From the NCBI RefSeq assembly GCF_020991365.1, contig NZ_JAJLRA010000001.1, positions 548,142 through 612,141 of the forward strand: DNA of 64,000 bases, read 5' to 3'. Of the stretch, positions 17,654 through 31,758 are shown piece after piece (the stretch's first letter is position 1; each line of letters opens with the position of its first letter). Made by a program: the position numbers and the translations under genes. The notes under the pieces are model-generated. The model worked only from the letters and a program-made list of their open reading frames with translations, made no database searches and had not been told where the DNA came from. Source of the DNA: Streptacidiphilus sp. ASG 303 (GTDB taxonomy: Bacteria; Actinomycetota; Actinomycetes; Streptomycetales; Streptomycetaceae).

Positions 17654-18364
17654 GTGCAGGACCGCCCGCTGATCGGCGTCACCACCTACCTGGCCACCGC
17701 CCGCTGGGGCGTGTGGGAGGAGCCCGCCGTGCTCCTGCCCGCCGCGTACCCCGCGCTGGTGCGGGCCGCCGGGGGCCTGGCGGTGATGCTGCCGCCCGAC
17801 GGGCCGGCGGCCGCCCCCGCCGTTGCGGCCCGGCTGGACGCCCTGGTGGTCTCCGGCGGGCCCGACGTGGACCCGGCGCTGTACGGGGCGCGGCGGCACC
17901 CGCGGACCGGGCCTGCGGTGCCCGAGCGCGACCGGTGGGAGGCGGCGCTGCTGCGGGCGGCGCTGGCGGCGGGGCTGCCGCTGCTGGGGATCTGCCGGGG
18001 GATGCAGCTGCTCAACGTGGTGTGCGGCGGCACCCTGCTGCAGCACCTGCCGGAGGCGGTGGGGCACGAGGGGCACTGCCCGTCCACGGGCGCGTACGCC
18101 CGCCACCTGGTGCTGCCGGTGCCGGGCACAACCGTGGCCGGGCTGCTGCCGGAGCCGGCCGTGGAGGTCCCGACCTACCACCACCAGGCCGTGGACCGGC
18201 TCGGCGCGGGCCTGCGGGTGGCCGCCCGCGCGGCGGACGGCACGGTGGAGGCGCTGGAGGGGGACGGGCCGGGGTTCGTGCTGGGCGTGCAGTGGCACCC
18301 CGAGCAGGGCACGGACGTGCGGCTGGTGCACGCCCTGGTGCGGGCGGCGGCCGGGTCCCGGTAG
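17654..18364 (+). CDS. Class I amidotransferase-like gamma-glutamyl amide hydrolase
   Basis: A 236-residue protein of the PuuD/peptidase C26 family that hydrolyses gamma-glutamyl amides. The nucleophile Cys is in LLGICRGMQLLN and the His/Glu of the triad in VQWHPEQG; VVSGGPDVDP marks the substrate side. The GTG start has GGAGG eight bases upstream. It is divergent from the GS-like ligase operon and could release glutamate plus the processed acid at the end of that pathway. Confidence 0.9.
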   Translation: MQDRPLIGVTTYLATARWGVWEEPAVLLPAAYPALVRAAGGLAVMLPPDGPAAAPAVAARLDALVVSGGPDVDPALYGARRHPRTGPAVPERDRWEAALLRAALAAGLPLLGICRGMQLLNVVCGGTLLQHLPEAVGHEGHCPSTGAYARHLVLPVPGTTVAGLLPEPAVEVPTYHHQAVDRLGAGLRVAARAADGTVEALEGDGPGFVLGVQWHPEQGTDVRLVHALVRAAAGSR

Positions 18365-18465
18365 GAGGCCGCCCCGGCGGGACGGGACGGGACGGGCGCG
18401 GACCGGACGGGCGCAGGCGGACCGAACGGGCGCAGGCGGGCCGGGGCGGGCCCGGGCGCACGGCG

Positions 18466-18504
18466 GCGCCCCGCCGCGCCGGGGTCTCCGGTGCGGCGGG
18501 GCGC
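18466..18504. terminator. Bidirectional terminator hairpin
   Basis: A 12-bp perfect stem (18466-18477 with 18493-18504) surrounds a smaller internal CCGG/CCGG stem. It lies between the convergent gamma-glutamyl hydrolase and ABC permease genes and can serve both. Confidence 0.7.
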
Positions 18505-18527
18505 GGTGCGGTGCGGACCCGGCCGGG

Positions 18528-20336
18528 TCAGGCGGCGCCGAGCGGGGCCATGCGGTCCACCAGGCCCGGCTGGGACCTCAGCCAGGTGCGGACGCCGTCC
18601 TGCTCGTGGCCCTGTCCGGCGTCGTGGATGGCCTGCTCCAGGCCGCCGAGCTGCTCCTCGGTGAGCCGGAAGCCCTTCATCCAGCGGGAGACCTGCGGGA
18701 ACTCCGAGGGGAAGGACCGGTGGGCGAGGGTGTGGATGCGGTCGCCCCTGCCGAAGAGCCCCCTGGGGTCGGCGAGCTTGGTCAGCGGGTACTTGCTGTA
18801 CGCCCAGTGCGGCGACCAGAGCACGACCGCGACCGGCTCCTTCGCCTTGACCGACCGCTCCAGCTGGGCGAGCATCCCGGCGGTGCTGCCGGTGGTCAGC
18901 TGGTACTCCTTGTCCAGGCCGTAGCCCTTGAGCACGGTCGACCGGAGCAGCTTCATCTCGCCGGCGCCGGGCTCGACGCCGATGATCCGGCCGCCGAACT
19001 CCTTCGAGCGGCCCTTGAGGTCGGCCAGCGAGTGCACGTCCTTGACGTAGGAGGGGACGCTCACCTCCAGCGAGGTGGGGCCGTACCAGGAGCCGAGGTC
19101 GGTGAGGCTGCCGCGGTACTTCCTCCAGTAGTCGGCGTGGGTGACGGGCAGCCAGGAGTCGAGCTCGACGTCGACCCTGCCCGTGGACATGCCGGTGTAG
19201 AGGGCGCCCACGTCCATGTTCTGCACCTGCGGGCGGAAGCCGCGCTGCTCCAGCACCTCCTTCCAGAGGTAGGTGGCGGCGACGCCCTCGTCCCAGTTGA
19301 TGGTGCCGATGTCGACCGTGCGGCCGTGGCCGACGTCGTGGCCGGCGGGCAGCGCGGCGCGGGTGCCGCCGCTGCCGCCGAAGGTGTGCAGGCCGCCCGC
19401 GACCAGGGCGAGGACGACCACGGCGACCCCGGCGACGGCGGTGCTCGGCCGGTAGCGCAGCACGGCGGAGCGGTCGGCGGAGCGCTCGCGGGCGAGGGCG
19501 CGGCGGCCCAGCGGGGAGACCCGGCGGCCGAGCGCGCCGGTCATGCGGTCCAGGTACATGGCGAGGATGACGACGGCGATGCCGCCCTCGAAGCCGAGGC
19601 CGACGTCGACCTGGCTGATGGCGGTGAAGACGGAGGCGCCGAGGCCGCCGCCGCCGACCATGCCGGAGATGACGACCATGGAGAGCGCCAGCATGATGAC
19701 CTGGTTGACGCCGGCCATGATGGTCGGCAGCGCGAGGGGGAGCTGGACGCCCAGCAGGGTGCGGCGCGGGGCGGTGCCGAACGCCTCGGCGGCCTCCACC
19801 AGTTCGCCGTCGACCTGGCGGATGCCCAGTTCGGTCATCCGCACGCCGGGGGGCATGGAGAAGACGATGGTGGCGATGATGCCCGGCACCTGGCCGACCC
19901 CGAAGAAGAAGATCCCCGGGATGAGGTAGACGAAGGCGGGCATGGTCTGCATGAGGTCGAGCACCGGGCGCAGGGCGGCACCGACCCTGGTGGACCGGGC
20001 GGCCCAGACGCCCAGCGGCACGGCGAGCAGCACGGTGATCACGCTGGCGACCAGCACCAGCGAGAGCGTGGACATGGCCTGGTCCCACTGGCCGACGCCC
20101 TCGATCAGGGCGAGTCCGGCGAAGGAGAGCAGGGCGGCGAGCGGGCCGCGCAGCCACAGCGCCACCACGGCGAGGATGCCGGCCAGCAGCAGCGGCTGGG
20201 GGGCGCCGAGCACGGCGTCGACACCGTCGTACATGCCGGAGACGACGGTGGTGATGCCGTCGAAGAAGGGCTGGAAGTGGTCGCGGAGGAAGTCGACCCC
20301 GGTCTCCACCCAGTCGCCGAGGGGGATCCTAGCCAC
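18528..20336 (-). CDS. Glycine betaine/proline ABC permease fused to its binding protein
   Basis: The 602-residue protein joins a ProW/OpuAB-type permease (about residues 1-280, with PAFVYLIPGIFFFGVGQVPG and the EAAEAFGTAPRR coupling loop) to an OpuAC-type solute-binding domain after another membrane helix near 300 (VAGVAVVVLALVAGG). The binding domain has Trp-containing motifs (TINWDEG, LDSWLP, LWSPHWA) that could form the aromatic cage for a quaternary ammonium. It supplies compatible solutes such as glycine betaine. The start overlaps the ATPase gene by eight bases. Confidence 0.92.
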   Translation of the reverse strand: MARIPLGDWVETGVDFLRDHFQPFFDGITTVVSGMYDGVDAVLGAPQPLLLAGILAVVALWLRGPLAALLSFAGLALIEGVGQWDQAMSTLSLVLVASVITVLLAVPLGVWAARSTRVGAALRPVLDLMQTMPAFVYLIPGIFFFGVGQVPGIIATIVFSMPPGVRMTELGIRQVDGELVEAAEAFGTAPRRTLLGVQLPLALPTIMAGVNQVIMLALSMVVISGMVGGGGLGASVFTAISQVDVGLGFEGGIAVVILAMYLDRMTGALGRRVSPLGRRALARERSADRSAVLRYRPSTAVAGVAVVVLALVAGGLHTFGGSGGTRAALPAGHDVGHGRTVDIGTINWDEGVAATYLWKEVLEQRGFRPQVQNMDVGALYTGMSTGRVDVELDSWLPVTHADYWRKYRGSLTDLGSWYGPTSLEVSVPSYVKDVHSLADLKGRSKEFGGRIIGVEPGAGEMKLLRSTVLKGYGLDKEYQLTTGSTAGMLAQLERSVKAKEPVAVVLWSPHWAYSKYPLTKLADPRGLFGRGDRIHTLAHRSFPSEFPQVSRWMKGFRLTEEQLGGLEQAIHDAGQGHEQDGVRTWLRSQPGLVDRMAPLGAA

Positions 20337-21261
20337 GGTTCACCGCCTTCCCGCCGGCCGCGGCGTCCCTCGGGGCCTGCTGCGGCACCTCCCCGGCGGC
20401 ACCGCGGTCCGCGCCCGGCCCGCCGGGCCGGACGGCGGCGCGCCCGAGGACCCGGTCGCGGTCGACGTCCTCGACGAAGGCGGCGACGTAGTCGTCGGCG
20501 GGCGCGAGCACGATCTCGGCGGGCGTGCCCTGCTGGACGATGCGGCCGTCGCGCATCACCGCGATCCGGTCGCCCAGCCGCATGGCCTCGTTGAGGTCGT
20601 GGGTGATGAAGACGATGGACTTGCGCAGCTGCTGCTGGAGCTGGAGCAGCTGCTCCTGCATCTCGCGGCGGATCAGCGGGTCCAGGGCGCTGAACGACTC
20701 GTCCATGAGCAGCAGGTCGGCGTCGGTGGCCAGGGCGCGGGCCAGGCCGACGCGCTGCTGCATGCCGCCGGACAGCTCGTCCGGCCAGGAGTCCTTCCAC
20801 TCGCCCAGGCCCACCAGCTCCAGGGCCTCGGCGGCGCGGCGGTCGCGCTCCCCGCGGTCCACGCCCTGCTGCTCGAGGCCGTAGCCGGCGTTCTCCAGCA
20901 CCGTGCGGTGGGGGAAGAGCGCGAAGTGCTGGAAGACCATGCTGATGCGGTGGGAGCGCACCGAGCGCAGCTCCCTGCCGTTCAGGGCGGTCAGCTCCTG
21001 CCCGTCGAAGAGCACGCGTCCGGCGGTGGGCTCGGCGAGGCCGTTGAGCATGCGCAGCAGGGTGGACTTGCCCGATCCGGACAGGCCCATGATGACGAAG
21101 ATCTCGCCCTCGCCGACCTCGAAACAGGCGTCGACGACGGCGGCGGTGGCGCCGTCCTCGCGCAGCTCCTCGCGGCCGGCGCCCGAGCGCAGCCTCTCCA
21201 CGGCGTCGTCGGGGTGCTTCCCGAAGACCTTGAACAGATGATCTGCTTCCAGCAGGGACAC
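20329..21261 (-). CDS. Glycine betaine/proline ABC transporter ATPase
   Basis: A 310-residue ProV/OpuAA-type ATPase: Walker A GLSGSGKSTLLR, Q-loop SMVFQHFALFPH, signature LSGGMQQRVGLARAL, Walker B LLLMDESFSALD and H-loop FITHDLNEAM. After the core there is a C-terminal stretch of about 45 residues with only a partial CBS-like segment (AAFVEDVDRDRVL), shorter than the tandem CBS osmosensor of OpuA. It is the first gene of the importer operon, reading from the regulatory region with the 21342 palindrome. Confidence 0.93.
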   Translation of the reverse strand: MSLLEADHLFKVFGKHPDDAVERLRSGAGREELREDGATAAVVDACFEVGEGEIFVIMGLSGSGKSTLLRMLNGLAEPTAGRVLFDGQELTALNGRELRSVRSHRISMVFQHFALFPHRTVLENAGYGLEQQGVDRGERDRRAAEALELVGLGEWKDSWPDELSGGMQQRVGLARALATDADLLLMDESFSALDPLIRREMQEQLLQLQQQLRKSIVFITHDLNEAMRLGDRIAVMRDGRIVQQGTPAEIVLAPADDYVAAFVEDVDRDRVLGRAAVRPGGPGADRGAAGEVPQQAPRDAAAGGKAVNRG

Positions 21262-21341
21262 AGGTACCTCTCGGTCGTGCGGGGCCGCGATCCGCGACCC
21301 CCGGATTGCTACCGCGACCGGTTACCCGGGCCTCGTGCGTA

Positions 21342-21357
21342 CACAAACGCGTTTGTG
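21342..21357. promoter_or_regulatory. 16-bp perfect palindrome, candidate operator
   Basis: CACAAACGCGTTTGTG is perfectly symmetrical and AT-rich relative to its surroundings. It lies 80 bases upstream of the ABC transporter operon and about 105 bases upstream of the divergent exonuclease gene. Its size suits a dimeric TetR- or LacI-type repressor; no regulator gene is adjacent. Confidence 0.6.
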
Positions 21358-21463
21358 GCCACCGTCACCGGACTCCCGCCGCCATATCGCCACGCAAGTG
21401 ACGAAAGCGTGCATACCGCCTGCACCGCGGCCGACACGGGCCGCAGTACGGCATGATCGGGGC

Positions 21464-22387
21464 GTGACCGCTCCCCGCCTCATGCTCCTCGACACGGCGT
21501 CGCTCTACTTCCGCGCGTACTTCGGCGTGCCCGACTCGCTGCGGTCGCCCGACGGCATCCCCGTGAACGCCGTGCGCGGGCTGCTCGACTTCACCGCCCG
21601 CCTCGTCGCCGACCACTCCCCCGACCACCTGGTGGCGTGCACGGACGCCGACTGGCGGCCGCAGTGGCGGGTCGACCTGATCCCCTCGTACAAGACCCAC
21701 CGCCTCGCCCCCTCGCCGCCCGCCGGGCCGGGCGAGGAGGAGGTGCCCGACACCCTCGGCCCGCAGATCCCGGTGATCGGGCAGGTGCTGGACGCCGTCG
21801 GGATCGCCCGCGTCGGCGCCCCCGGCTACGAGGCGGACGACGTCATCGGCACCCTCACCGCCCGCGCGCGGGGGCCGGTCGACGTGGTCACCGGCGACCG
21901 CGACCTCTTCCAGCTCGTCGACGACGCCCGGCAGGTGCGGGTGCTCTACCCGGTCAAGGGCATGGGCACGCTGCAGAGCACCGACGACGCGCTGCTGCGG
22001 GAGAAGTACGGCGTGGACGGCTCCCGGTACGCCGACATGGCGGTGCTGCGCGGCGACCCGAGCGACGGCCTGCCCGGCGTCGCCGGGATCGGGGAGAAGA
22101 CCGCCGCGAAGCTGCTGGCCGCGTACGGCAGCCTCGACGGCGTCCTGGCCGCGGTCGAGGACCCGTCCTCCGGCCTCACCCCCACCCAGCGCAGGCGGCT
22201 GCGGGAGGGCGCCGGCTACCTGGCGGTGGCGCCCCGGGTGGTGCGGGTCGCCGACGACGTGGCGCTGCCGGACTTCGACCCGGTGCTGCCGCGCGAGCCC
22301 CGCGACCCGATGACGCTGGAGGAGCTGTCCGACCGGTGGGGCCTCGGCGGCTCCCTGCAGCGGCTGCTGGCGGTCCTCGCGGGCTGA
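21464..22387 (+). CDS. 5'-3' exonuclease (Pol I N-terminal/flap nuclease family)
   Basis: A 307-residue stand-alone homologue of the DNA polymerase I 5'-nuclease domain. Metal-binding acidic residues are seen in LMLLDTASLYFRAYFG, GYEADDVIGTL, VVTGDRDLFQLVDD and LRGDPSDGLPGVAGIGEKTA, the last including the H3TH DNA-binding motif. The GTG giving MTAPRLMLLD is the conserved start; the frame is open further upstream but lacks similarity. It would process RNA primers or flaps. Confidence 0.92.
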   Translation: MTAPRLMLLDTASLYFRAYFGVPDSLRSPDGIPVNAVRGLLDFTARLVADHSPDHLVACTDADWRPQWRVDLIPSYKTHRLAPSPPAGPGEEEVPDTLGPQIPVIGQVLDAVGIARVGAPGYEADDVIGTLTARARGPVDVVTGDRDLFQLVDDARQVRVLYPVKGMGTLQSTDDALLREKYGVDGSRYADMAVLRGDPSDGLPGVAGIGEKTAAKLLAAYGSLDGVLAAVEDPSSGLTPTQRRRLREGAGYLAVAPRVVRVADDVALPDFDPVLPREPRDPMTLEELSDRWGLGGSLQRLLAVLAG

Positions 22388-22470
22388 CCGTCCCGGCGGG
22401 CGCGCGGCGGGGACGGCCCGGCGGACGCACGGCGGGCGTCGCGGGGCGGCGCGCACGGCGGGGCGGCACA

Positions 22471-22502
22471 GGGACGGGGCGGCACGGGGACGGGGCGGCA
22501 CG
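22471..22502. repeat. Two tandem 16-bp GC-rich units
   Basis: GGGACGGGGCGGCACG is repeated exactly at 22471-22486 and 22487-22502, with a degenerate third copy just upstream. It lies in the short gap between the exonuclease and permease genes. I see no functional signature. Confidence 0.6.
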
Positions 22503-22574
22503 GCGCCGGCCCCCGGCACCGGGGGCGGCGCCCCCGCGGCGGACCTGCGGGGACGCCGTGGCACCCTTGGCCCG

Positions 22575-23765
22575 GTGAGCCTCCTCAGACGCCTGCACCC
22601 CCTGGACCTGGTCGCCCTCGCCCTGCTGCTCCTCGGGCTGCTCTCCGTCGCCACCGGGCTGCTGCCCACCGGTCCGGCGGGCGACGTGCTGGAGCGGATC
22701 GCCCCCCTGCTGCCCTTCCTGGGCACCGTCATCGTGCTGGCGGAGCTCACCTCCGAGGCCGAGGTCTTCGACGTGCTCGCGGGCCGCACCGCGCGGGCGG
22801 CCCGGGGCAGCCGCACGGCGCTCTTCCTGCTCTGCGTGGGCCTCGCCTCGCTGACCACCGTGGTGCTCAACCTGGACACCACGGCGGTGCTGCTCACCCC
22901 CGTCATGCTGGCGACGGCGCAGCGGATCGGGCTCCCCCCGCTGCCGCTGGCGATGACGACCGTGTGGCTCGCCAACACCGCGAGCCTGCTGCTCCCGGTC
23001 TCCAACCTCACCAACCTGCTGGCCGCGGAGAAGGTCGCGCTCTCCCCCACCGGCCTGGCGGCGCGGATGTGGGCGCCGCAGCTGGCCGCGCTCGCGGCCA
23101 CCGCGGCCTGCCTGTGGCTCTTCCACTGGCGGCGCGGGCTGCTCGGCGGGGACGGCTACCGCGTCCCCGAGCCTCAGCGCCCGGCGGACCCGGTGCTCTA
23201 CCGGGTCTGCGGACTGACCTGCGCCGGGTTCCTGGCCGCCGTGCTCGTCCTGGACGCGCCGCTGTGGGCCGCGTCCTCGGTGGCCGCGGCGGTGGCGGTG
23301 GCCGCCTTCGCGGTGCGGCGGCGCGAGGTGCTGCGGCCGGGGCTGGTGCCCTGGCGGCTGCTGGCGTTCGTCCCGGGCCTCTTCCTCGTGGTGGAGACGC
23401 TGCGGGTGCACGGGCTGGGGAGCCTGGTGGGGTCGCTGACGGGCGCGGACGGGGGCCTGGCGGGGCTGCTGCGGACCGCCGGCGTGGGCGCGGGCCTGTC
23501 GAACGTGGTCAACAACCTCCCGGCGTACCTGGCCGGGGAGGCCGCCCTGCCCGGCGGCGGGCACGACCCGCTGCTGGCGCTGCTGATCGGCACCAACGCG
23601 GGAGCCCTGGTCACCCCCTGGGCGTCCCTGGCGACGCTGCTCTGGTTCGAGCGGTGCCACGCCCAGGGGGTGAGGGTGCCGCTCCTCCGCTTCACGGCGA
23701 CCAGCACCGTCCTCGCGGTCACGGCGGCCGCCGCCGCGGTGACGGCGCTCTCCGTCACGGGCTGA
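22575..23765 (+). CDS. ArsB/NhaD-type ion permease (SLC13-like)
   Basis: A 396-residue membrane protein with about ten hydrophobic segments. Two inverted-repeat signature loops are visible: VVLNLDTTAVLLTPVML with NTASLLLPVSNLTNLLA, and NVVNNLPAYLAGE with IGTNAGALVTPWASLA. These match the ArsB/NhaD ion transporter superfamily, whose members move arsenite, Na+/H+ or dicarboxylates. The substrate is not deducible, and no ars genes are adjacent. The GTG start follows a repeat-rich gap without a clear ribosome binding site. Confidence 0.85.
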   Translation: MSLLRRLHPLDLVALALLLLGLLSVATGLLPTGPAGDVLERIAPLLPFLGTVIVLAELTSEAEVFDVLAGRTARAARGSRTALFLLCVGLASLTTVVLNLDTTAVLLTPVMLATAQRIGLPPLPLAMTTVWLANTASLLLPVSNLTNLLAAEKVALSPTGLAARMWAPQLAALAATAACLWLFHWRRGLLGGDGYRVPEPQRPADPVLYRVCGLTCAGFLAAVLVLDAPLWAASSVAAAVAVAAFAVRRREVLRPGLVPWRLLAFVPGLFLVVETLRVHGLGSLVGSLTGADGGLAGLLRTAGVGAGLSNVVNNLPAYLAGEAALPGGGHDPLLALLIGTNAGALVTPWASLATLLWFERCHAQGVRVPLLRFTATSTVLAVTAAAAAVTALSVTG

Positions 23766-23804
23766 GCCTCCGTCACGGGCCGATCCTCCGTCACGGGCCG
23801 GGCC
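23751..23804. repeat. Three tandem 18-bp units spanning a stop codon
   Basis: An 18-bp unit starting TCCGTCACGGGC occurs at 23751-23768, 23769-23786 and 23787-23804 with two or three differences. The first copy holds the permease's last codons and TGA; the other two lie beyond it. A fourth degenerate copy follows. This is local tandem duplication of a gene end. Confidence 0.75.
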
Positions 23805-23945
23805 ACCGTTCACGGGCCGGGCCGGGCCGGGCCGGACGCGGCGCCCGCCGGCCGCCCGGACGGGAGCACGACGGGGCAGCGGGCCCGCGACGGGCGGGAG
23901 GTGACGGCGCGTCCGCTCCGGGACGACGCCGCCGCCTCCCGCGGG

Positions 23946-29534
<5,589 letters not shown>

Positions 29535-29541
29535 CAGGGGG

Positions 29542-30501
29542 TCAGGTGACGTCGTCGAAGCGCTCGGCGCGCCCCGCCTGCGCCTCGGCCGGTCCGGGCT
29601 CCCCGAGGAGGGGGGCGGCTCCGCCGACGTGCTCCACGGGGGCGAGCGGGGCCGGGGCCAGGTCCAGGACGGAGGCCTCCTCGTCGTCCAGTCCGGCGTT
29701 GGGGTCCGCGGCCCGTGCCCGGCCGCGGCGCCGGTCGTTGAGCCAGGCCACGGCGCAGGCGAGGACGTAGAGCAGCAGGATCGGCCCGGCGAGGAGCAGC
29801 ATGCTGACCGGGTCGGTCGTCGGGGTGGCGATCGCCGTGAAGAGGGTGATGCCCATGACCATGCCCCGCCACCAGCCGCCCATCCGGCGGGCGCTGAGGA
29901 CACCGCCGAAGTTCAGCATGATCAGGACGAGCGGCAGCTCGAAGGAGAGGCCGAAGACGATGACCATGCGGGTCGCGATGTTGAGGAAGTCGTCGACGTT
30001 CTGGATGTTGGTCGCGTTGTGCGGCGTGAACGACTGCAGCGTGGCGACGGTGGTCGGCAGGATCGAGTACGCGAACCAGGCGCCGCCGAGGAAGAGGGGG
30101 ATGCCGAGGGCGAGGAAGGCCAGGCTGTACTTCTTCTCGTGCCGGTGCAGGCCCGGCGCGATGAACGCCCACAGCTGGTACAGCCACACGGGGCTCGCGA
30201 TGATGAGGCCCGCGGTGAGGGAGACCTTGATGGCCAGGCCGAACGGCGACAGCAGGTTGGTGACGGCGATGATGCACTGCTCGCCGCCGGTGCCGTTCAT
30301 CTTGGCCGTACAGCCGTCGAGGGGCCGGATCAGGAAGTCGATCAGGTCCCGGTAGTAGAAGGCGGCGGCGATCGTGACCACCAGGATGGCGCCCACGGCC
30401 TTCATCAGGCGGTTGCGCAGCTCCCTCAAGTGGTCACCGAGGGACATGCGCCCCTCGGGGTCCTTCGGCGCCCTGGCGGCAGCCTTGGCGGACTTCAGCA
30501 A
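29542..30501 (-). CDS. tatC: Sec-independent protein translocase TatC
   Basis: A 319-residue TatC with six predicted helices and family motifs DHLRELRNRLMKAV, SPVWLYQLWAFIAPGL, FGLSFELPLVL and FTAIATPTTDPVSM. It forms the receptor of the twin-arginine translocon with TatA. The start is a TTG with GAGG upstream (LKSAK...). A C-terminal acidic tail of about 60 residues is typical for actinobacteria. It lies 85 bases after tatA. Confidence 0.96.
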   Translation of the reverse strand: MLKSAKAAARAPKDPEGRMSLGDHLRELRNRLMKAVGAILVVTIAAAFYYRDLIDFLIRPLDGCTAKMNGTGGEQCIIAVTNLLSPFGLAIKVSLTAGLIIASPVWLYQLWAFIAPGLHRHEKKYSLAFLALGIPLFLGGAWFAYSILPTTVATLQSFTPHNATNIQNVDDFLNIATRMVIVFGLSFELPLVLIMLNFGGVLSARRMGGWWRGMVMGITLFTAIATPTTDPVSMLLLAGPILLLYVLACAVAWLNDRRRGRARAADPNAGLDDEEASVLDLAPAPLAPVEHVGGAAPLLGEPGPAEAQAGRAERFDDVT

Positions 30502-30586
30502 CCCTGGTCCTCGACTCGTGCAGGGGGCCGGGCGGCCCGCCCGCGGCTCTGCTGGTGGTGCGGGAGGCGGTGCGCGGACCGGAGGG

Positions 30587-30871
30587 TCAGCGCTGGGCGT
30601 CCTGCTGCGGCGCGGCGGCCTGCTCGCCGACCGGACGGGCGCCGGCGGCGTCGCCGGGGGCGGCCTGGATGGTCTTCGGTGCGACGGGGGCCGGGTCCGC
30701 GGGGTGGTCCTGGGCGGCGCCGTCCGCCTTCATGGCCTTCGTCTCGCTCTTGAGGATCCGCAGCGACTGGCCGAGGGAGCGGGCCATGTCGGGGAGCCGC
30801 TTGGCCCCGAACAGCAGTACGACGACCACGAGGATGAGGATGATCTCGGGTGCTCCGAGCCTGCCGAACAT
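30587..30871 (-). CDS. tatA: Twin-arginine translocase subunit TatA
   Basis: A 94-residue TatA: short periplasmic start MFGRLGAPE, one helix ([19 protein letters not shown]), an amphipathic helix ([18 protein letters not shown]) and a disordered Pro/Ala/Gln tail. It forms the pore of the Tat system. A candidate TACGAT -10 lies about 100 bases upstream. Confidence 0.96.
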   Translation of the reverse strand: MFGRLGAPEIILILVVVVLLFGAKRLPDMARSLGQSLRILKSETKAMKADGAAQDHPADPAPVAPKTIQAAPGDAAGARPVGEQAAAPQQDAQR

Positions 30872-30972
30872 GTGCGACTACCTTCCCACCGAGGGGCTTG
30901 TCAGAGGTGTGCGCCTGCGGGTCGAGGCGCGGGAGGCACGGTCCGGGCAGCTGTACCGGTCTCCTGCCGGCG

Positions 30973-30978
30973 ATCGTA
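30973..30978 (-). promoter_or_regulatory. Candidate -10 box for tatA-tatC (TACGAT)
   Basis: TACGAT on the minus strand fits TAnnnT and lies about 100 bases before the tatA ATG. No convincing -35 is seen. Confidence 0.4.
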
Positions 30979-31110
30979 GCCTGCGCGGATGAACGGCCGG
31001 GATACTCCGGCCGGTCTCCGTGGGGACGGGCCCCGTCGCCTGCCCGGGGTCCGCTTCACGAGCGTAACGCGGTCGGGAGGCGGGGGACGAGTCCGAGGAC
31101 CGTGCGGAGG

Positions 31111-31326
31111 TCACCGGCCGGCGGCGGGGGCGGTCGCGGCGAGGGCGTCGGCCAGGGGCGCGGCGGCATCCTCCAGCGTCGCGGCGGCGTGGGCGACGGC
31201 GCGGGAGGCCGCGTCCACCTCGCGGGCGAGGTGGCGCACGTCACGCCAGAGCCGCACCGCGAGCAGGCCGAGCACCAGCAGCCCGGCCGTGGCCAGTCCG
31301 ACGGCGGCGGTGGTCATCCAAGGCAT
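31111..31326 (-). CDS. Small single-pass membrane protein
   Basis: A 71-residue protein with one N-terminal helix (TTAAVGLATAGLLVLGLLAV), a short basic loop and an Ala-rich amphipathic helix that may be coiled coil (VRHLAREVDAASRAVAHAAATLEDA). Layout resembles DUF948-like proteins but the match is not certain. The ATG at 31326 places the helix at the N-terminus; longer ORF extensions run into the 30-bp repeats. Confidence 0.6.
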   Translation of the reverse strand: MPWMTTAAVGLATAGLLVLGLLAVRLWRDVRHLAREVDAASRAVAHAAATLEDAAAPLADALAATAPAAGR

Positions 31327-31402
31327 GCCGCCGAGCCTAGGGCATGGGGCGCCGGACCCGGACGGCGGCGTCGCGGGGGCGGGGGCGCCGGCGGCGCCAC
31401 GT

Positions 31403-31462
31403 ACCGCCGCGCCCCGGACCACGACGTCACGGACCGCCGCGCCCCGGACCACGACGTCACGG
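31403..31462. repeat. Two perfect tandem 30-bp copies
   Basis: Bases 31403-31432 and 31433-31462 are identical, and the first five bases of a third copy follow. The unit contains GACGTC. It lies between two small genes transcribed leftward, about 10 bases before the zinc-ribbon gene stop. A minisatellite-type duplication is the simplest reading. Confidence 0.85.
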
Positions 31463-31471
31463 ACCGCGGGC

Positions 31472-31705
31472 TCACGGCCCCAGGTGCAGCCGCATGGTGC
31501 TGACACCCGCGCCGGTCAGCGCGGCGACGATGCGCTCGCCGGCCGGCCTGCGCACCGCGGCGCCGCACTCCGGACAGGTGAAGCTGTAGAAGGTCCGCTC
31601 GCGGGTACGGCCGACGGCGAGGCGCAGTGCCTCCGCCCCCAGCTCCACCTTGCTGCGGCACTCCGTGCAGAACGCCTTGAAACGCGTGGTCGCGGACACC
31701 CGCAT
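31472..31705 (-). CDS. Small zinc-ribbon protein
   Basis: A 77-residue basic protein with two CxxC pairs (FCTECRS and TCPECGA) about 30 residues apart, an apparent zinc ribbon. It starts at the ATG with GAGAGG upstream. It lies directly downstream of pafC, 53 bases away, and may be part of that operon. Function unknown. Confidence 0.7.
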   Translation of the reverse strand: MRVSATTRFKAFCTECRSKVELGAEALRLAVGRTRERTFYSFTCPECGAAVRRPAGERIVAALTGAGVSTMRLHLGP

Positions 31706-31758
31706 TCCGTTCCTCTCCGGGCCCGTCCGGGCCCCGTCCCGCCGCCCCGGGGCGCCGG

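Noticed and set aside
31327-31506. N-terminal extension of the small membrane protein through the 30-bp repeats
   Set aside because: The extension is only translated repeat and overlaps the zinc-ribbon gene end.
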